DNA of 26,229 bases, from positions 1 to 26,229 of IMG/VR virus record IMGVR_UViG_3300008261_000178; one strand, 5' to 3'. Below the pieces are notes generated by a model. It did not search any database. It saw nothing but the letters and a program-made list of their open reading frames with translations, and had not been told where the DNA came from. The stretch is from a virus. The position numbers and the translations under genes were made by a program. Position 1 is the first letter of the stretch; every line of letters starts with the position of its first letter. Positions 8,552 to 14,346 of the stretch are shown in pieces.

Positions 8552-8887
8552 TTAGCGAGTTACATCAGCAAGAATCGTACACTTACCAGCAACAATAGTA
8601 GTAATAACACCAATGTCGCTACGCTGAAGGTCCCAATACGCTGTACCAGCAACCAAAGTAGCACTAGTCACAGCAGACAAAGTTAACCGCACTTCACCAG
8701 CAAGAGCGTCTACTATGTCGCAGGTAAAACTAGCCGCAGCACTAGAGTCATCACGGTTATAACGAATTTGGCTAGTAAAGACATCACCAGTCAAGTTAAC
8801 AGGCGCACCAGCAGAATCGGTGACGGTAATGTTAAACACTTCGGTGTCTCCACGCATAATTTTAATATCTTGTTTTGCAGGAACCAT
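8552..8887 (-). CDS. Ig-like tail/baseplate protein, 111 aa
   Basis: The sequence [20 protein letters not shown], then [19 protein letters not shown], and a closing strand [12 protein letters not shown], match the small beta-sandwich domain common in phage baseplate and tail-tip proteins (BppU N-terminal type). It has no signal peptide and no transmembrane segment. It ends 1 nt before the fibre gene's ATG, so the two are probably translated together, and it likely anchors the collagen fibre to the tail. The family call is from memory of the pattern. Confidence 0.65.
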   Translation of the reverse strand: MVPAKQDIKIMRGDTEVFNITVTDSAGAPVNLTGDVFTSQIRYNRDDSSAAASFTCDIVDALAGEVRLTLSAVTSATLVAGTAYWDLQRSDIGVITTIVAGKCTILADVTR

Positions 8888-8905
8888 ATAAATACCTAGT
8901 TTGTT

Positions 8906-9040
8906 CTAATCTGAGTCTCGCATACGCTTAACTCTGGGTTCAGGTTCTTCAAAGAAACACTCTGGACAACCAAATTCAAAGATAGGCGGATACTCACAAC
9001 CGCATACCTTACACTCTACCAAGTCAGGAGTTTGACTCAC
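8906..9040 (-). CDS. Tiny zinc-finger protein, 44 aa, GTG start
   Basis: From a GTG at 9040, overlapping the small terminase end by 17 nt, a 44-residue protein is read with two cysteine pairs: CKVCGC near residue 10 and CPEC near residue 25. An acidic then basic tail follows (EEPEPRVKRMRDSD). The pairs suggest a small zinc ribbon. A weak GGAAAG precedes the start. The spaced cysteines and the fit between neighbours argue that it is real. The function is unknown; it could assist DNA packaging. Confidence 0.55.
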   Translation of the reverse strand: MSQTPDLVECKVCGCEYPPIFEFGCPECFFEEPEPRVKRMRDSD

Positions 9041-9449
9041 GGCTTTCCAACCTAGCGGACTTCTCAGCAGAAGCCACACTAGCAATAAGGTCTTCTAAGT
9101 CCTTATCTGAAATCTCAGCCAAAGACTGAGTATGAGTAATGTTAACCTGTTGGGGGGCTAAACGGTTAGTAGCCTGAAGATACAATTGGGCGGCTTTGTT
9201 ATCGCCGCCGAGCGCACGCTGATAGATTTCATCTAGTAGTTTCTGGGTGCGTTCTGGGGACCCTTGTAGTTCTTCTACTCGTTTTTGCCATTCGGCTTTG
9301 AAGTGGGGTTTCTTTTGCCACCGTCTTAGGGTGGTGACATCTATGTTTTCTTCTTTGGCGTATGCGTCTTGTGTTTTGGGTGTGCGGTGCCCTGTTGGCA
9401 CCAGCAGCCAGTTCAAGTATTTTTCTTGTCGTTCATCTAGGATGTCCAT
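9024..9449 (-). CDS. Terminase small subunit (HTH, phBC6A51-type)
   Basis: A 141-residue DNA-recognition subunit. The N-terminal half is a helix-turn-helix of the kind found in phage small terminases and related transposase-like domains (RQEKYLNWLLVP, then KTQDAYAKEENIDVTTLRRW). It is followed by a helical segment (LLDEIYQRALGGDNKAAQLYLQ) and a Ser/Glu-rich tail. It is the first gene of the leftward late run and starts at the divergent control region. It would bind the packaging site and load the large subunit. Confidence 0.75.
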   Translation of the reverse strand: MDILDERQEKYLNWLLVPTGHRTPKTQDAYAKEENIDVTTLRRWQKKPHFKAEWQKRVEELQGSPERTQKLLDEIYQRALGGDNKAAQLYLQATNRLAPQQVNITHTQSLAEISDKDLEDLIASVASAEKSARLESRESNS

Positions 9450-9527
9450 GCAAATAGGTGTGTTGTTCTATTGGACTGATGGTTTAGAACAGTGGGGGGG
9501 ATTATAGGGGGGGTAAGGAAACCTGTA

Positions 9528-9557
9528 GGTTTACCATAACGCAAGTGACGGTAAACC
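9528..9557. promoter_or_regulatory. Inverted repeat, candidate operator between divergent arms
   Basis: A perfect 8-bp inverted repeat, GGTTTACC (9528-9535) and GGTAAACC (9550-9557), is separated by 14 nt. It lies between the leftward late genes and the rightward genes, and its right arm overlaps the -35 region of the rightward promoter candidate. That is the expected place for a dimeric repressor or activator site. Confidence 0.45.
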
Positions 9558-9573
9558 GACTATAGTATATAGT
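9545..9573 (+). promoter_or_regulatory. Candidate rightward promoter
   Basis: The hexamer GTGACG (9545-9550, four of six matches to TTGACA), a 17-nt spacer and TATAGT (9568-9573) form a plausible sigma-70-type promoter facing the rightward genes. Start of transcription would be near 9580, just before a hairpin at 9583-9606. Confidence 0.4.
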
Positions 9574-9582
9574 ATGGCTAAT

Positions 9583-9606
9583 GTGCTGCCCGTAGGCAGG
9601 CAGCAC
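9583..9606. promoter_or_regulatory. Hairpin in the early leader
   Basis: GTGCTGCC (9583-9590) and GGCAGCAC (9599-9606) form a perfect 8-bp stem with an 8-nt loop that can itself pair further (TGCC/GGCA). No T-run follows, so it is not an ordinary terminator. It would lie at the extreme 5' end of the rightward transcript and may stabilise it. Confidence 0.4.
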
Positions 9607-9635
9607 GACAGTACAGTTAGGCATGGACAACAAGA

Positions 9636-9755
9636 GTGAAACTAGCATTTAAGATTATAGTTGGACTGGCGAGTGGGACCGTTTTGACGGTTGCTGTTGT
9701 CGTTGCCTTCGTGTATCAGCAGGTGAAGAATTTTCAAACAGAATCGTTTGATTAG
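9636..9755 (+). CDS. Small single-pass membrane protein, 39 aa, GTG start
   Basis: From a GTG at 9636, the frame encodes a short basic N-terminus (VKLAFK) and a hydrophobic helix (IIVGLASGTVLTVAVVVAFV, about residues 7-26). A short polar tail follows (YQQVKNFQTESFD). The composition is exactly that of a one-helix membrane peptide, which is unlikely by chance. The ribosome site is weak. It could be an early host-membrane-acting peptide; no family is recognised. Confidence 0.45.
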   Translation: MKLAFKIIVGLASGTVLTVAVVVAFVYQQVKNFQTESFD

Positions 9756-9786
9756 ACCATAATCCTAGAACCCCTAGACTAATAGT

Positions 9787-10083
9787 ATGGAATACATTGA
9801 ATCCCAACTAAGGAATCTAGCAGACTGGACAGAAGTCCGAGTCACATGGCGAGATGCCTATGCGCCACACTCAGGCTGGCACGAAGTAGAAGAGTACGAA
9901 CCTGAAGAAGCCATAGCCGTCACCTTGGGACGGATATGGCATAACTGTCAAGAACACTATCTTACGATTGCAGGGACAATCTTCAAACCTGAAGATGGTA
10001 CAGTAAAAACCGTCGGAGACATTAACCACATTCCACTATCGTGGATTATAAAAATAGAAGTAATTAATGAGCCAGCCGTATAG
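9787..10083 (+). CDS. Conserved hypothetical phage protein, 98 aa
   Basis: The N-terminus MEYIESQLRN leads into a beta-rich pattern, VRVTWRDAYAPHSGWHEVEE then YLTIAGTIF, ending with IPLSWIIKIEVI. This resembles small single-domain phage proteins with a V.W.DA....GW start and an IPR..I..I end that I have seen in actinophages, but no function is known to me. The ribosome site is weak. It overlaps the next gene by 17 nt, so translation is probably coupled. Confidence 0.65.
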   Translation: MEYIESQLRNLADWTEVRVTWRDAYAPHSGWHEVEEYEPEEAIAVTLGRIWHNCQEHYLTIAGTIFKPEDGTVKTVGDINHIPLSWIIKIEVINEPAV

Positions 10084-10522
10084 CAACCCAACCCTTAGAA
10101 CCCGCCTAAAGAATAAAATAATGGCAGGCACAAAAGGCGGCAACGCAGGTCAATGGTCAGCCCGCAAAGCACAACTGCTGGCGGCTGAATACAAAAAAGC
10201 AGGTGGCGGCTACACTGGTTCACGCACAAAAGCACAATCCAACCTGAAGAAATGGACCAAAGAAGAATGGACCACCAAATCAGGAAAACCATCAACCCAA
10301 GGACCCAAAGCCACAGGAGAACGCTACCTGCCTAAAAAGGCTATAAAGTCTCTTAGTGCTTCAGAGTATGCCAGCACCAGCCGCAAAAAGCGGGCTGGCA
10401 CATCATCAGGGAAACAATTCGTAGCAAACACACCCAAAGCAAAGGCTGCGTCCCGCAAAGCCAGAAACACACATGTAATGCCAGACGGCAGAATAATGAA
10501 AGGTGCCAAACATGGTCGCTAA
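10067..10522 (+). CDS. Basic DUF5872-like protein
   Basis: A 151-residue, strongly basic protein. The core GGNAGQWSARKAQLLAAEYK, then KAGGGYTG, LKKWTKEEW, PKATGERYLPKKA and ASEYASTSRKKRAGTSSGKQ match the DUF5872 pattern as I remember it, a domain shared by phages and some large eukaryotic viruses. A DNA- or virion-associated role is plausible from the charge, but unproved. The ATG at 10067 lies within the end of the previous gene. An internal ATG at 10121 (MAGTKGGN) is a possible alternative start. Confidence 0.75.
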   Translation: MSQPYSNPTLRTRLKNKIMAGTKGGNAGQWSARKAQLLAAEYKKAGGGYTGSRTKAQSNLKKWTKEEWTTKSGKPSTQGPKATGERYLPKKAIKSLSASEYASTSRKKRAGTSSGKQFVANTPKAKAASRKARNTHVMPDGRIMKGAKHGR

Positions 10523-10799
10523 CAAAGACCCACGACTCGCTAGGGCTGGAGTATCAGGCTATAATAAACCCAAAGCCACACCAAGCCACCCAACCAAATC
10601 CCACATCGTAGTAGCCAAATCAGGCGGCATGGTAAAAACCATCCGCTTCGGACAACAAGGCGTAAAAGGGTCACCCAAAAAGAAAGGCGAATCAGCAGCC
10701 TATGCTAGCAGACGCAACCGCTTCCAAACACGCCACGCCAAAAACATAGCCAAAGGACCAATGTCAGCCGCATACTGGGCAAACAAAGTCAAATGGTAA
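10512..10799 (+). CDS. Basic DUF6321-like protein, 95 aa
   Basis: The protein contains DPRLARAGVSGYNKPKATPS, HPTKSHIVVAKSGG, KTIRFGQQGVKG and the C-terminal RHAKNIAKGPMSAAYWANKV. I associate this pattern with a small domain (DUF6321, from memory) found in phages and giant viruses. I chose the ATG at 10512 over the GTG at 10503, because an AAAGG ribosome site lies 8 nt before the ATG. It overlaps the DUF5872-like gene by 11 nt, so the two probably act together. The function is unknown. A terminator follows. Confidence 0.72.
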   Translation: MVANKDPRLARAGVSGYNKPKATPSHPTKSHIVVAKSGGMVKTIRFGQQGVKGSPKKKGESAAYASRRNRFQTRHAKNIAKGPMSAAYWANKVKW

Positions 10800-10838
10800 G
10801 GTATCAAACCCTTATATAACAAGGCTCATACGGTACTT

Positions 10839-10873
10839 AAAAAAAGACCCCCACCCCCATGGGGGCTTTTTTA
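10839..10873 (+). terminator. Rho-independent terminator, likely bidirectional
   Basis: An A7 run and G (10839-10846), CCCCCA (10848-10853), a 6-nt loop, TGGGGG (10860-10865) and CTTTTTT (10866-10872) form a long stem with T-runs on both strands. It closes the small rightward operon ending with the DUF6321-like gene. Confidence 0.85.
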
Positions 10874-10942
10874 TGCCCCCTATCCCCAAACCCCAAAATA
10901 CAACGCATCGGCTATGGCATAGATACTACTTTAGCACTCGTG

Positions 10943-10971
10943 CCCCCGTACCCCCCCGTGCCCCCCTGCCC
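10943..10971 (-). other. Potential G-quadruplex on the minus strand
   Basis: Four C-runs on the plus strand (10943-10947, 10951-10957, 10961-10966, 10969-10971) are separated by 2-3 nt. The minus strand therefore has four G-runs of 3-7 with short loops, the standard G4 pattern. It is next to the terminator in the gene-free region. Confidence 0.55.
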
Positions 10972-11130
10972 GTGTGTGGCTAGAGTGTTGATGACCAATG
11001 GATAAAGGTGCTTTATACCTTAAATGATTATGGTTAATACGACTTTAAACCCCCCAATGCGGGCGTATGCGGGCGTGATTACCCGTGTGTGCGATGGTGT
11101 GCGCCTATGTGTGTTTTTCCTGCGACATGT

Positions 11131-11159
11131 GTCACCGTGTGCATTATGCACGGGGTGAC
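11131..11159. repeat. Long hairpin with GCATTATGC apex, copy 1
   Basis: The 29-nt near-palindrome has outer arms GTCACC/GGTGAC and inner arms GTGC/GCAC around the apex GCATTATGC. It is one of three hairpins in the window sharing that apex with different lower stems (others at 11428-11448 and 12026-12054). Confidence 0.6.
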
Positions 11160-11279
11160 GGTGTTTGGGGGTGACGGCTTCGCCGTATACCTGCGTGTGT
11201 GTGTGCTAAGTCGCCGACTGTTCCCAAATTTTTTTCCGTTATTTTGCAAGGGTTTGCGGGGGGTGAGAAAAATTAGTGG

Positions 11280-11309
11280 TTGACAAGTGGTGGAATTGCT
11301 GGTTATGGT
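11280..11309 (+). promoter_or_regulatory. Candidate early promoter
   Basis: A consensus -35 TTGACA (11280-11285) and TATGGT (11304-11309) are separated by 18 nt. It faces the hairpin-rich early block, and transcription would begin near 11316, leaving a leader of about 405 nt before the first gene. Confidence 0.55.
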
Positions 11310-11315
11310 GTTTGG

Positions 11316-11720
11316 CAACCTCATCGGTTCGCCGTTGAGAGTCGTACTCCCCGATAGTGGGGCGATAGAGGTACGGCACGACTAACGGGGTCACGGGATG
11401 TGTCCTTCGTTAGCGTATCTGGTGTCGCACTTTGCATTATGCCAAGTGTTGCTAGCGACGGGTATCGTAGATACCGCTAAGGGCAGAAGACACGGCGATA
11501 ATCCGTAGGATTAGACAGATAAGGTGTTTCTGTCCCCTACGGGGAGTTATCGTAAGTGACCTATTGTGGACGGTATTTATACCGTCCCACACGGACTCAG
11601 TAGCACGGACATTATCCGTGTAGGGTGCAATTCCCTTTCCGTGTACTACTACCTAACGGTAGTTAGGTGCTGGTTTAAGACTTGCACCGTCCTTAATCCC
11701 TACTATGAACGGAGTTCATA
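11316..11720 (+). ncRNA. Structured long leader or non-coding RNA
   Basis: Perfect nested stems fill this segment. GGTATC/GATACC (11461-11475) is one. A three-tier stem spans 11496-11552 (CGATAA/TTATCG, CCGTAGG/CCTACGG, ACAGA/TCTGT), followed by GACGGTAT/ATACCGTC (11569-11586). A three-way junction spans 11589-11644: ACACGGA/TCCGTGT closes a CACGGA/TCCGTG arm and an AGGG/CCCT arm with the 7-nt loop TGCAATT. Next is ACCTAAC/GTTAGGT (11651-11668). GGTGCAA (11624-11630) can pair with TTGCACC (11682-11688), either as a pseudoknot from the 7-nt loop or as an alternative fold. The three-way junction is tRNA-like, with no D-arm. Large phage RNAs such as GOLLD are a possible relative; this is unverified. 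The 5' end is inferred from the promoter. The final 24 nt are the first TCCCTACTA/hairpin element. Confidence 0.55.
11697..11720 (+). promoter_or_regulatory. TCCCTACTA plus Shine-Dalgarno hairpin, copy 1
   Basis: TCCCTACTA (11697-11705) is followed by the stem TATGAAC/GTTCATA (11704-11720) with loop GGA. The Shine-Dalgarno GGAG is split between loop and stem, and the stem abuts the ATG of the 92-residue gene. Confidence 0.65.
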
Positions 11721-11999
11721 ATGTCCCTGCTAGTTATCACCAACCCAGACGCTTTTCTGGAAGAAAAGCGTGCTTTGGGCTGGTTCATCTCTGATGAAGA
11801 GCGTTTCCTTGACCCTTGCTACCCTTTGGGTAGCGCAAACTGCACCGAGTATCACTTGTCTTCCGAACTTGGATACGAAGGTATCCTTTTCGTTGCTGTT
11901 GGTACGGGCTTCGTAGAAGCCGAGTTTATGCCGTTTGAAGTTCGTGCAGAATACTCAGATAGTGAGTATTACAACAACTATGGACGCTACGAAGACTAG
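11721..11999 (+). CDS. Hypothetical early protein, 92 aa
   Basis: An acidic, aromatic-rich protein (MSLLVITNPDAFLEEKRALG, ending EYYNNYGRYED), with no transmembrane segment and no motif I recognise. It is the first gene after the structured leader and starts right after a Shine-Dalgarno hairpin. Its DNA is itself built from inverted repeats, including ACGCTTTTC/GAAAAGCGT (11749-11771) and AATACTCA/TGAGTATT (11950-11970). Its TAG lies at the centre of an 18-bp perfect palindrome (11989-12006). High early expression is plausible from position; the function is unknown. Confidence 0.6.
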   Translation: MSLLVITNPDAFLEEKRALGWFISDEERFLDPCYPLGSANCTEYHLSSELGYEGILFVAVGTGFVEAEFMPFEVRAEYSDSEYYNNYGRYED

Positions 12000-12025
12000 T
12001 CTTCGTTTGTCCTTGCAACTAGTTT

Positions 12026-12054
12026 CCCACCGTGGGCATTATGCTCACGGTGGG
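12026..12054. repeat. Long intergenic hairpin with GCATTATGC apex
   Basis: CCCACCGTG (12026-12034) pairs with CACGGTGGG (12046-12054) around GGCATTATGCT, a 29-nt near-perfect hairpin between the first two early genes. There is no T-run, so it looks like an RNA-processing or stabilising element rather than a terminator. Confidence 0.6.
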
Positions 12055-12064
12055 AGTCACCTAA

Positions 12065-12088
12065 TCCCTACTAATGAACGGAGTTCAT
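12065..12088 (+). promoter_or_regulatory. TCCCTACTA plus Shine-Dalgarno hairpin, copy 2
   Basis: TCCCTACTA (12065-12073) is followed by ATGAAC/GTTCAT with loop GGA (12074-12088). Two bases then separate it from the ATG at 12090 of the AAA+ gene. Confidence 0.65.
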
Positions 12089-12089
12089 A

Positions 12090-13403
12090 ATGGCTAATAA
12101 AGCATCCACCATTCTAAGTATCAACTTAGAGACTGACCGTGTCACGGTTCAACCTTACGGTTGGAGCAAGGACAAGGTTGACCGTTTCACTTGGCTTGCC
12201 AAGGTTGACCGTATTCAAACTCTCAAGGCGATGGGAGTAACCTTTACAGGTTCTCCCATGCACCGCAAGGACTTTGAGTTGAACGCTTTCTACGAAAAGA
12301 AGAAAGAAGAGTTGCTCAAAAACGGTGTAACCGTTATTGAAGTTGGTGTTCGTCCGACACCACAACCAACACCACCGAAGGTGGAGAAAGAGAAGGCTCC
12401 AATGCCTACACAGCCACGAACCACCGAAGGTGGACTTGACGGGGCACTTCGTGCCATTGTTGAAGCCGTTATCGGGGACTTCGTCCCTGAATTGCCTAAG
12501 GATGAAATTGCTAACACCGTAAACGGTGCAATGGAAGGTTATGTCACCATTTTCAATGGTGTTGTTGAAGAAGTAACATCCTTGAAGGATGTTATTGCAA
12601 CTATGCAACCTAAGGTTACGGAAGTGAAACTTCCGTCTGGTGAAGTTCGCAAGTTGGACGGAGTCCAACACCATAACTTCAACAAGGTATTGTTGAACCT
12701 TCAATGCCGTGTCCCAACCTATTTGGTTGGTCCTGCAGGTACAGGCAAGTCAACCATTGCCGAGAACGCTTCTCAAGCCTTAGGGCTTGACTTTTATAGC
12801 AAGTCGTGTTCTAGTCAAGCCACGGAATCATCCCTATTGGGATATATGTCGGCTACGGGGCAGTATGTCGGAACAGGGTTCCGAACAGCGTTTGAGTTTG
12901 GTGGAGTTTATCTACTTGATGAAGTAGATAACGGTAACGCTAATGTGCTTACGGTGTTGAACTCCGCTTTAGCGAATACCTTTATGGCTTTCCCCGATGG
13001 AATGGTGAAGCGTCACAAGGACTTCGTCCTTGTTGCTACGGCGAATACCTTCGGTCATGGTGCTACCGCCGAGTATGTGGGTCGTAATCCTTTGGATGCG
13101 GCTTTTCTTGACCGTTTCGCTAGTGTCGTTATCGGTTACGATAACGCTATTGAAGAAGCGATGCTTAATGCGGTTGGCTTGGAGCCAACGGTATCGGCTA
13201 AGTGGCTCAACATCGTCCGTATGGCACGACAGAATGTGGAGAACTACGGCTTGCGTGTCGTGGTTTCACCACGAGCCACTGTTAACGGTGCCAAACTTCT
13301 CAAGGGTGACGCTTACACCATGAAAGAACTTGTAGACACAGTTCTTCTCAAGGGTGCGAAGCCTGAAGTTGCCGACAAGGTTATGATGGGTGTGGCACTT
13401 TAG
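12090..13403 (+). CDS. AAA+ ATPase, MoxR/CobS type
   Basis: A 437-residue protein. The N-terminal 85 residues form a small mixed domain, then a Pro-rich linker (about 88-110) and a helical segment (115-175) lead to the ATPase. There, Walker A is GPAGTGKS (214-221), Walker B is VYLLDEVD (273-280), sensor 1 is ATANT (316-320) and the arginine finger is in LDRF (340-343). This matches MoxR/CobS-type AAA+ proteins that remodel or insert metals into partners, usually with a von Willebrand A-type partner. The next gene is a likely partner. The stop codon lies in the loop of a 9-bp hairpin (13390-13411). The target is unknown. Confidence 0.85.
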   Translation: MANKASTILSINLETDRVTVQPYGWSKDKVDRFTWLAKVDRIQTLKAMGVTFTGSPMHRKDFELNAFYEKKKEELLKNGVTVIEVGVRPTPQPTPPKVEKEKAPMPTQPRTTEGGLDGALRAIVEAVIGDFVPELPKDEIANTVNGAMEGYVTIFNGVVEEVTSLKDVIATMQPKVTEVKLPSGEVRKLDGVQHHNFNKVLLNLQCRVPTYLVGPAGTGKSTIAENASQALGLDFYSKSCSSQATESSLLGYMSATGQYVGTGFRTAFEFGGVYLLDEVDNGNANVLTVLNSALANTFMAFPDGMVKRHKDFVLVATANTFGHGATAEYVGRNPLDAAFLDRFASVVIGYDNAIEEAMLNAVGLEPTVSAKWLNIVRMARQNVENYGLRVVVSPRATVNGAKLLKGDAYTMKELVDTVLLKGAKPEVADKVMMGVAL

Positions 13404-13426
13404 TGCCACACTCATTACCCCAATTA

Positions 13427-13452
13427 TCCCTACTATTGAAACGGAGTTTCAA
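13427..13452 (+). promoter_or_regulatory. TCCCTACTA plus Shine-Dalgarno hairpin, copy 3
   Basis: TCCCTACTA (13427-13435) is followed by TTGAAAC/GTTTCAA with loop GGA (13436-13452), directly abutting the ATG at 13453. Compared with copy 1, several stem bases differ on both sides and still pair. Confidence 0.68.
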
Positions 13453-14328
13453 ATGAGAATTATAAACGAAACTAACAATAAGGCTATGCCTAAAGGTAAG
13501 AAACTGCATTGTGAGTTATTTAACTCACTAGGTGAGTTCATTAAGTATGCCCAAACTAATCCTAATACGGGTTCTTCGGATAAGAAGTACGATGAAGAAT
13601 GGCACGGACCACACGCCAGAACACTAAAGGCTACTTGCGAATTAGCAACCGAAGGTTGGACTGAGTTGCGTCCACAAGTTGATAACATCCTTACGGATGT
13701 TACTGAACGACTTGCCGATAGATTATCGGAACTTTATAAACCAACTTACGACTTTGGCGGAGCCTATGTGGATATGGGGCGTTTCGTGGAAGGTGACCCC
13801 GAATGTATGGTGAACTTTTCCGCTAGTGCCGATAAGTCTATCGGCAGAGTTATTAAGGTTGTCGTTGCAGGAACTGCAAGTTGTTACATTACTGCCGAAT
13901 GGCTTATGAAGCGTGGCATTGCGGTGTTGTCGCTTATTGATACCATCAATAAACTCGGCTTTGGTGTTGAGTTGTGGTGGGATTCCACGGTATCGGGTGA
14001 CGGCGGTAACGCTTATAGTACGGCAGTGAAACTGCACGACTCGGCGGATACTTTGGACATTAACTCCGTTATGTTTGCTTTGGCTCATCCTTCAATGTTG
14101 CGCCGTCTAACATTCTCTGTTCAAGAACAGAGCGAAACCGCTAACCAACAACACGCCACAATGGGAAGTGGCTATGGCTCACCCCATAAAATGGGGTTGC
14201 CTATGGTTGACGAGTACGATGTAATCGTGGAGAAACTTCAGGACGGTAGCGGTGACATTGTCCGTGACCCTATGGGTTGGGTTATGCAAACTCTCAAGGG
14301 GATGGAACTTATTCCATCCGACATTTAA
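13453..14328 (+). CDS. Putative partner of the AAA+ ATPase (DUF7192/vWA-like)
   Basis: A 291-residue protein beginning MRIINETNNKAMPKG. I recall similar proteins next to MoxR/CobS-type ATPases in phages (DUF7192, from memory). Residues 130-180 have the strand-helix-strand rhythm of a von Willebrand A fold: VIKVVVAGTASCYITAEW, then RGIAVLSLIDTINKLGFGVE. The metal-site motif DxSxS is not present at the expected place (AGTAS instead). An N-terminal region reads LHCELFNSLGEFIKYAQ. It probably forms a functional pair with the upstream ATPase. The ATG at 13453 follows a Shine-Dalgarno hairpin, so I prefer it to an earlier frame extension. Confidence 0.6.
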   Translation: MRIINETNNKAMPKGKKLHCELFNSLGEFIKYAQTNPNTGSSDKKYDEEWHGPHARTLKATCELATEGWTELRPQVDNILTDVTERLADRLSELYKPTYDFGGAYVDMGRFVEGDPECMVNFSASADKSIGRVIKVVVAGTASCYITAEWLMKRGIAVLSLIDTINKLGFGVELWWDSTVSGDGGNAYSTAVKLHDSADTLDINSVMFALAHPSMLRRLTFSVQEQSETANQQHATMGSGYGSPHKMGLPMVDEYDVIVEKLQDGSGDIVRDPMGWVMQTLKGMELIPSDI

Positions 14329-14346
14329 AGAAAGGTAAACATTATA

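Larger units (their letters stand above)
10875..11279. other. Gene-free region with G/C tracts, repeats and a long hairpin
   Basis: I see no convincing gene here. The stretch holds a C-run array (10943-10971), two direct copies of TGCGGGCGT (11058-11066 and 11068-11076), GT-rich sequence, a 29-nt hairpin at 11131-11159, a GACGGC/GCCGTA-type small hairpin near 11170, and an AT-rich patch near 11228-11245. Such a mix, between a terminator and an early promoter, could be a replication origin, but no iteron set or initiator gene proves it. Confidence 0.4.

Noticed and set aside
9574-9639. A 21-codon frame (MANVLPVGRQHDSTVRHGQQ) ending in a GTGA overlap with the small membrane gene
   Set aside because: The likely transcript start (near 9580) lies after its ATG, there is no ribosome site, and the frame is explained by the hairpin at 9583-9606.
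11079-11324. Frames on both strands in the gene-free region
   Set aside because: The composition is low-complexity and His/Thr- or Cys/Val-rich, no ribosome site is present, and the frames are disrupted by the hairpins.
11589-11644. A tRNA gene
   Set aside because: The three-way junction has acceptor-like and T-arm-like stems. It lacks a D-arm, its anticodon loop is 5 nt, and the T-loop does not match TTCRANY, so I call it tRNA-like only.
13390-13452. An AAA+ gene continuing in frame into the partner gene
   Set aside because: A longer frame runs from 13390, but its upstream part is the hairpin and spacer. The ATG at 13453 follows the hairpin-borne ribosome site.
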